DNA of 17,536 nt, from positions 1-17,536 of the forward strand of contig CAMTDY010000043.1 of the NCBI GenBank assembly GCA_947070915.1, written 5' to 3'. Positions 15,000 to 17,536 of this stretch are shown in pieces; position 1 is the stretch's first letter; every line of letters starts with the position of its first letter. Position numbers and translations under genes: made by a program. The notes under the pieces were generated by a model. That model ran no database searches. It worked only from the letters and a program-made list of their open reading frames with translations, and was not told the origin of the DNA. The DNA comes from an uncultured Roseburia sp. Its GTDB lineage: Bacteria > Bacillota > Clostridia > Lachnospirales > Lachnospiraceae.

Positions 15000-15020
15000 T
15001 GGAAGGAGGCAATGTTCAGA

Positions 15021-17536
15021 ATGAAAAAGAAATTTTATCTACTCTTAGTTGCTGCGTTATCTTCCATGTTTGCACTGGCTGGCTGTGGAACATCTGGAGA
15101 AGGGTATAAGGAACTGACTGCTTACACGAACGAAGACAGTCAGACGGAGACCATCAGTAACAATGCACTGGAGCTGACAGTGAATAAGGATTCAACGACC
15201 TTTGTGTTAAAGGACAAAGTACATAATAAAGTCTATACTTCAAATCCTTCCGAAGAGGATGTGGAAAAATATGCGAATGCAAAAGGACAGCTTAAAGATG
15301 TATTGAAGTCCACCATGGTCGTTACCTATTCCAACAGCACGGATACGCAGAAAGTGATCAATAATTTCAACGCCTCGATCGCAGATGGCAACTATAAGAT
15401 CGAGAAAGTAAGCGATACACAGATCGATGTACACTATACCATCGGTGACCTGGAAAAATTATTTGTCTGTCCGCTGGTGATCAAAGAATCCAAGATGGAT
15501 AAATATCTGGAAAAAATGTCCGAGTCAGAACAAAAATCGGTAAAACGTAATTATGTGTATTACAATTATGATGATCTGGATGAAGCGGAAGATGATACAG
15601 AGCTTCAGATCGCATTGGAGATGTTTCCGGATCTGAAAGATGAATCTGTTTATTATCTGTCAGAAAAGATCACAGATTCCAAGGCAAAATCCATGGAGCA
15701 GATCTTTACCAAAATCGGATATACCGAAGAAGAACGGAATAAGGACAGTGAGCCTTATAAGGTTTCGAGAAACAGCGGGAAACCTATTTTCGATATTACG
15801 ATCCAGTATATCCTGGATGACGGGGATCTGGTCGTTAAGGTTCCCATGGAAAAGATTGAATACAACCAGACATACCCCATTGTAGAACTTGCTGTTCTTC
15901 CTTATATGGGAGCAGGAAATTCAGAAGAAAAAGGTTATGTTCTTGTACCGGATGGCATGGGCGGGATCATTAACTTTAATAATGGTAAGACCGGCCAGCA
16001 GAAATACCTGAGTGAAATGTATGGTTGGGACTACGGTATCAGCCGGAAAATGGTAGTAGATGAGTCCAAGTCTTCATTTCCATTATTTGCAGTCTCCAAT
16101 GAGACAGAAAAAAGCGCATTTATCTGTGTTGGAGAGGAAGGAAGTTCCTATTCCAGCGTAGAATCAGATATTGCGGGAAAAGAAAACGGATATAACTTCG
16201 GACGCTTTGTATATAAGATGATCCACGGTGAAGACATGGATATTTCCAAAAAGTCGGATACTACGGTTCGTTCCTTTGAGGCGGGGCTGCCGAAAGAAAA
16301 TCTGACACAGCGTTATATCTTTTCAGACGCTACAGACTATGTGAGCCTGGCAAAAAAATATCGCGAATATCTGATGGGACGCTATCCGGAGCTGGTGAAG
16401 AAAGAAAATACGACAGTGCCGATGGCAATAGAATTGATCGGTGCAGTGGATAACGTAGAGCATATTCTGGGATATCCGGTGACACGTTCCCAGGCGCTGA
16501 CAACATACTCGGAGGCAGAAGAGATTTTGAAACAGCTCAAGGGTGCTGGTGTGGAGGATCTCAGTGCAAAATATACCGGATGGTTCAACACAGGAGTGAA
16601 ACAGAAATCCGCGGCGAAGGTGAGCCTGATAGGAAGACTTGGAGGCAAATCAGATATCAAGAGTCTTGCAACCTATGCGGCCAGTACAGCGGGACTTGAC
16701 CTGTTCCTGAATGCCAAATTCATGTATGTCATGAAAGATAAGATGTTTGATGGATTTGGTGTAAACCGGGATGCGGCGAAATTTGTAAGCCGCGAGATCT
16801 GTGAGCTGTATACACTGGATCCGATCGTATATCAGACCAACGAAGAGTATACTTTATGTGAAATGTATTATCTTGTAAAACCGTCTTATACCATTGAGAA
16901 TATCGATAATTATCTCTCAGAGATATCGGCTCTTGGTGTAAATAATATTGGATTTGAGGACGTGGGAAATACCCTTGCCGGAGACTATAATCCGAAAGCA
17001 AGAGTTTCCAGGGAAGCTTCCATGAATATGCAGATTGATAAGATGAAAGCCCTGAAAGAGAGTGGAAGTCTTGTAATGACAGCTTCCGGCAACCAATACG
17101 CGGTACCATACTCCGACTATGTAACGGATATGGATATTGACACCAGGGCAGTAAATATTATTGACGAGAGCGTTCCGTTTTATCAGATTGCTCTTCACGG
17201 GCTGGTAAATTATTCGGGAAGTGCCATAAATCTTTCCGAAGACCAGACGGATATGATCCTGAAGTCAGCCGAGACAGGGGCAGGATTGTATTATACTTTT
17301 ATGAATGCGCCCACCAGTGTACTTCAGGACGGTGAGTACACACAGTATTATGCATGTAATTTCATGGACTGGAAAGATTCAGCAATTGAGCTTTATAATA
17401 AGTTCAACAGCAATCTTGGCGATACCTACAGCCAGTTCATCGTGGCCCACGAAAAACTTGCCAGTGGAGTTTATAAGACGACTTATGAAAATGGGAAAGC
17501 AGTGATTGTAAATTATAATTATGCAGATTATGATTA
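15021..17536 (+). CDS. DUF5696-type surface lipoprotein, possible glycoside-hydrolase fold (3' end cut by window)
   Basis: The frame is open from ATG 15021 to the last base, giving at least 838 residues. The N-terminus is a lipoprotein signal peptide with lipobox LAGC (C22), so the protein sits on the outer face of the membrane. Residues about 40-440 look beta-rich. From about 460 to the window end, alternating helix/strand segments suggest a barrel: GVEDLSAKYTGWFNTG near 510, ATYAASTAGLDLFLNAKFMY near 555, and VNNIGFEDVGNTLAGDYN with E646/D647. This is the pattern of large DUF5696 proteins, and the barrel resembles glycoside hydrolases only in a general way; catalytic residues cannot be named. 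AAGGAGG precedes the start by 11 bases; an in-frame ATG at 15012 is too close to it. It lies 21 bases after the YIP1 gene and is probably co-transcribed. It may trim or hold the imported glycan. Confidence 0.82.
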   Translation, partial: MKKKFYLLLVAALSSMFALAGCGTSGEGYKELTAYTNEDSQTETISNNALELTVNKDSTTFVLKDKVHNKVYTSNPSEEDVEKYANAKGQLKDVLKSTMVVTYSNSTDTQKVINNFNASIADGNYKIEKVSDTQIDVHYTIGDLEKLFVCPLVIKESKMDKYLEKMSESEQKSVKRNYVYYNYDDLDEAEDDTELQIALEMFPDLKDESVYYLSEKITDSKAKSMEQIFTKIGYTEEERNKDSEPYKVSRNSGKPIFDITIQYILDDGDLVVKVPMEKIEYNQTYPIVELAVLPYMGAGNSEEKGYVLVPDGMGGIINFNNGKTGQQKYLSEMYGWDYGISRKMVVDESKSSFPLFAVSNETEKSAFICVGEEGSSYSSVESDIAGKENGYNFGRFVYKMIHGEDMDISKKSDTTVRSFEAGLPKENLTQRYIFSDATDYVSLAKKYREYLMGRYPELVKKENTTVPMAIELIGAVDNVEHILGYPVTRSQALTTYSEAEEILKQLKGAGVEDLSAKYTGWFNTGVKQKSAAKVSLIGRLGGKSDIKSLATYAASTAGLDLFLNAKFMYVMKDKMFDGFGVNRDAAKFVSREICELYTLDPIVYQTNEEYTLCEMYYLVKPSYTIENIDNYLSEISALGVNNIGFEDVGNTLAGDYNPKARVSREASMNMQIDKMKALKESGSLVMTASGNQYAVPYSDYVTDMDIDTRAVNIIDESVPFYQIALHGLVNYSGSAINLSEDQTDMILKSAETGAGLYYTFMNAPTSVLQDGEYTQYYACNFMDWKDSAIELYNKFNSNLGDTYSQFIVAHEKLASGVYKTTYENGKAVIVNYNYADYD

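Noticed and set aside
1..17536. CRISPR array, prophage or conjugative genes
   Set aside because: No regularly spaced repeats, phage structural genes or mobilisation genes are present.

Overview
The window looks like chromosomal DNA of a low-to-mid GC, Gram-positive gut anaerobe, most likely a Lachnospiraceae-type Clostridia. Signs are strong AGGAGG ribosome sites, TTGACA-N17-TATAAT-like promoters, a tRNA gene without encoded CCA, an ECF sigma factor with a DUF4179-type anti-sigma partner, a YtrA-type GntR with its ABC transporter, and a carbohydrate transport cluster of Firmicutes type. The genus cannot be fixed from the sequence alone.

Left part (1-5917): a terminator for an upstream gene (59-96) is followed by a 33-base motif (140-172). 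Then come an ECF sigma factor (389-934) and its overlapping membrane anti-sigma partner (924-2150), closed by a terminator. A separate operon with a strong promoter and an obvious operator encodes a GntR/YtrA repressor, an ABC ATPase, a multi-spanning permease and a membrane-anchored extracytoplasmic protein (2394-5832). The last genes are coupled by ATGA overlaps. A second copy of the 33-base motif lies inverted at 5851-5883, so the two copies bracket this regulatory/ABC block. A bidirectional terminator (5887-5917) separates it from tRNA-Leu(CAA) on the minus strand.

Middle (5921-7938): tRNA-Leu with its own promoter, then a cytoplasmic GH43 beta-xylosidase/alpha-L-arabinofuranosidase, both on the minus strand. 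A 278-base divergent promoter region with a hairpin leader separates GH43 from the next operon.

Right part (7939-17536, plus strand): an unusual carbohydrate-handling operon. It encodes a 1019-residue membrane-anchored protein fusing two beta-sandwich, carbohydrate-binding-like domains to a family 1 solute-binding protein, and two CUT1-type permeases. It continues with a secreted NHL beta-propeller/TPR protein held by a C-terminal membrane helix, a five-helix YIP1-family protein, and a large lipoprotein of DUF5696 type that runs off the window. No ATPase is encoded; a shared MsmX/UgpC-type ATPase is the usual solution. The inferred model is a cell-surface apparatus that binds, possibly trims, and imports a glycan or oligosaccharide whose arabinosyl/xylosyl linkages GH43 cleaves inside the cell. 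The accessory propeller, YIP1 and DUF5696 proteins have no assigned role I know of, and they make this the best candidate for an undescribed system.
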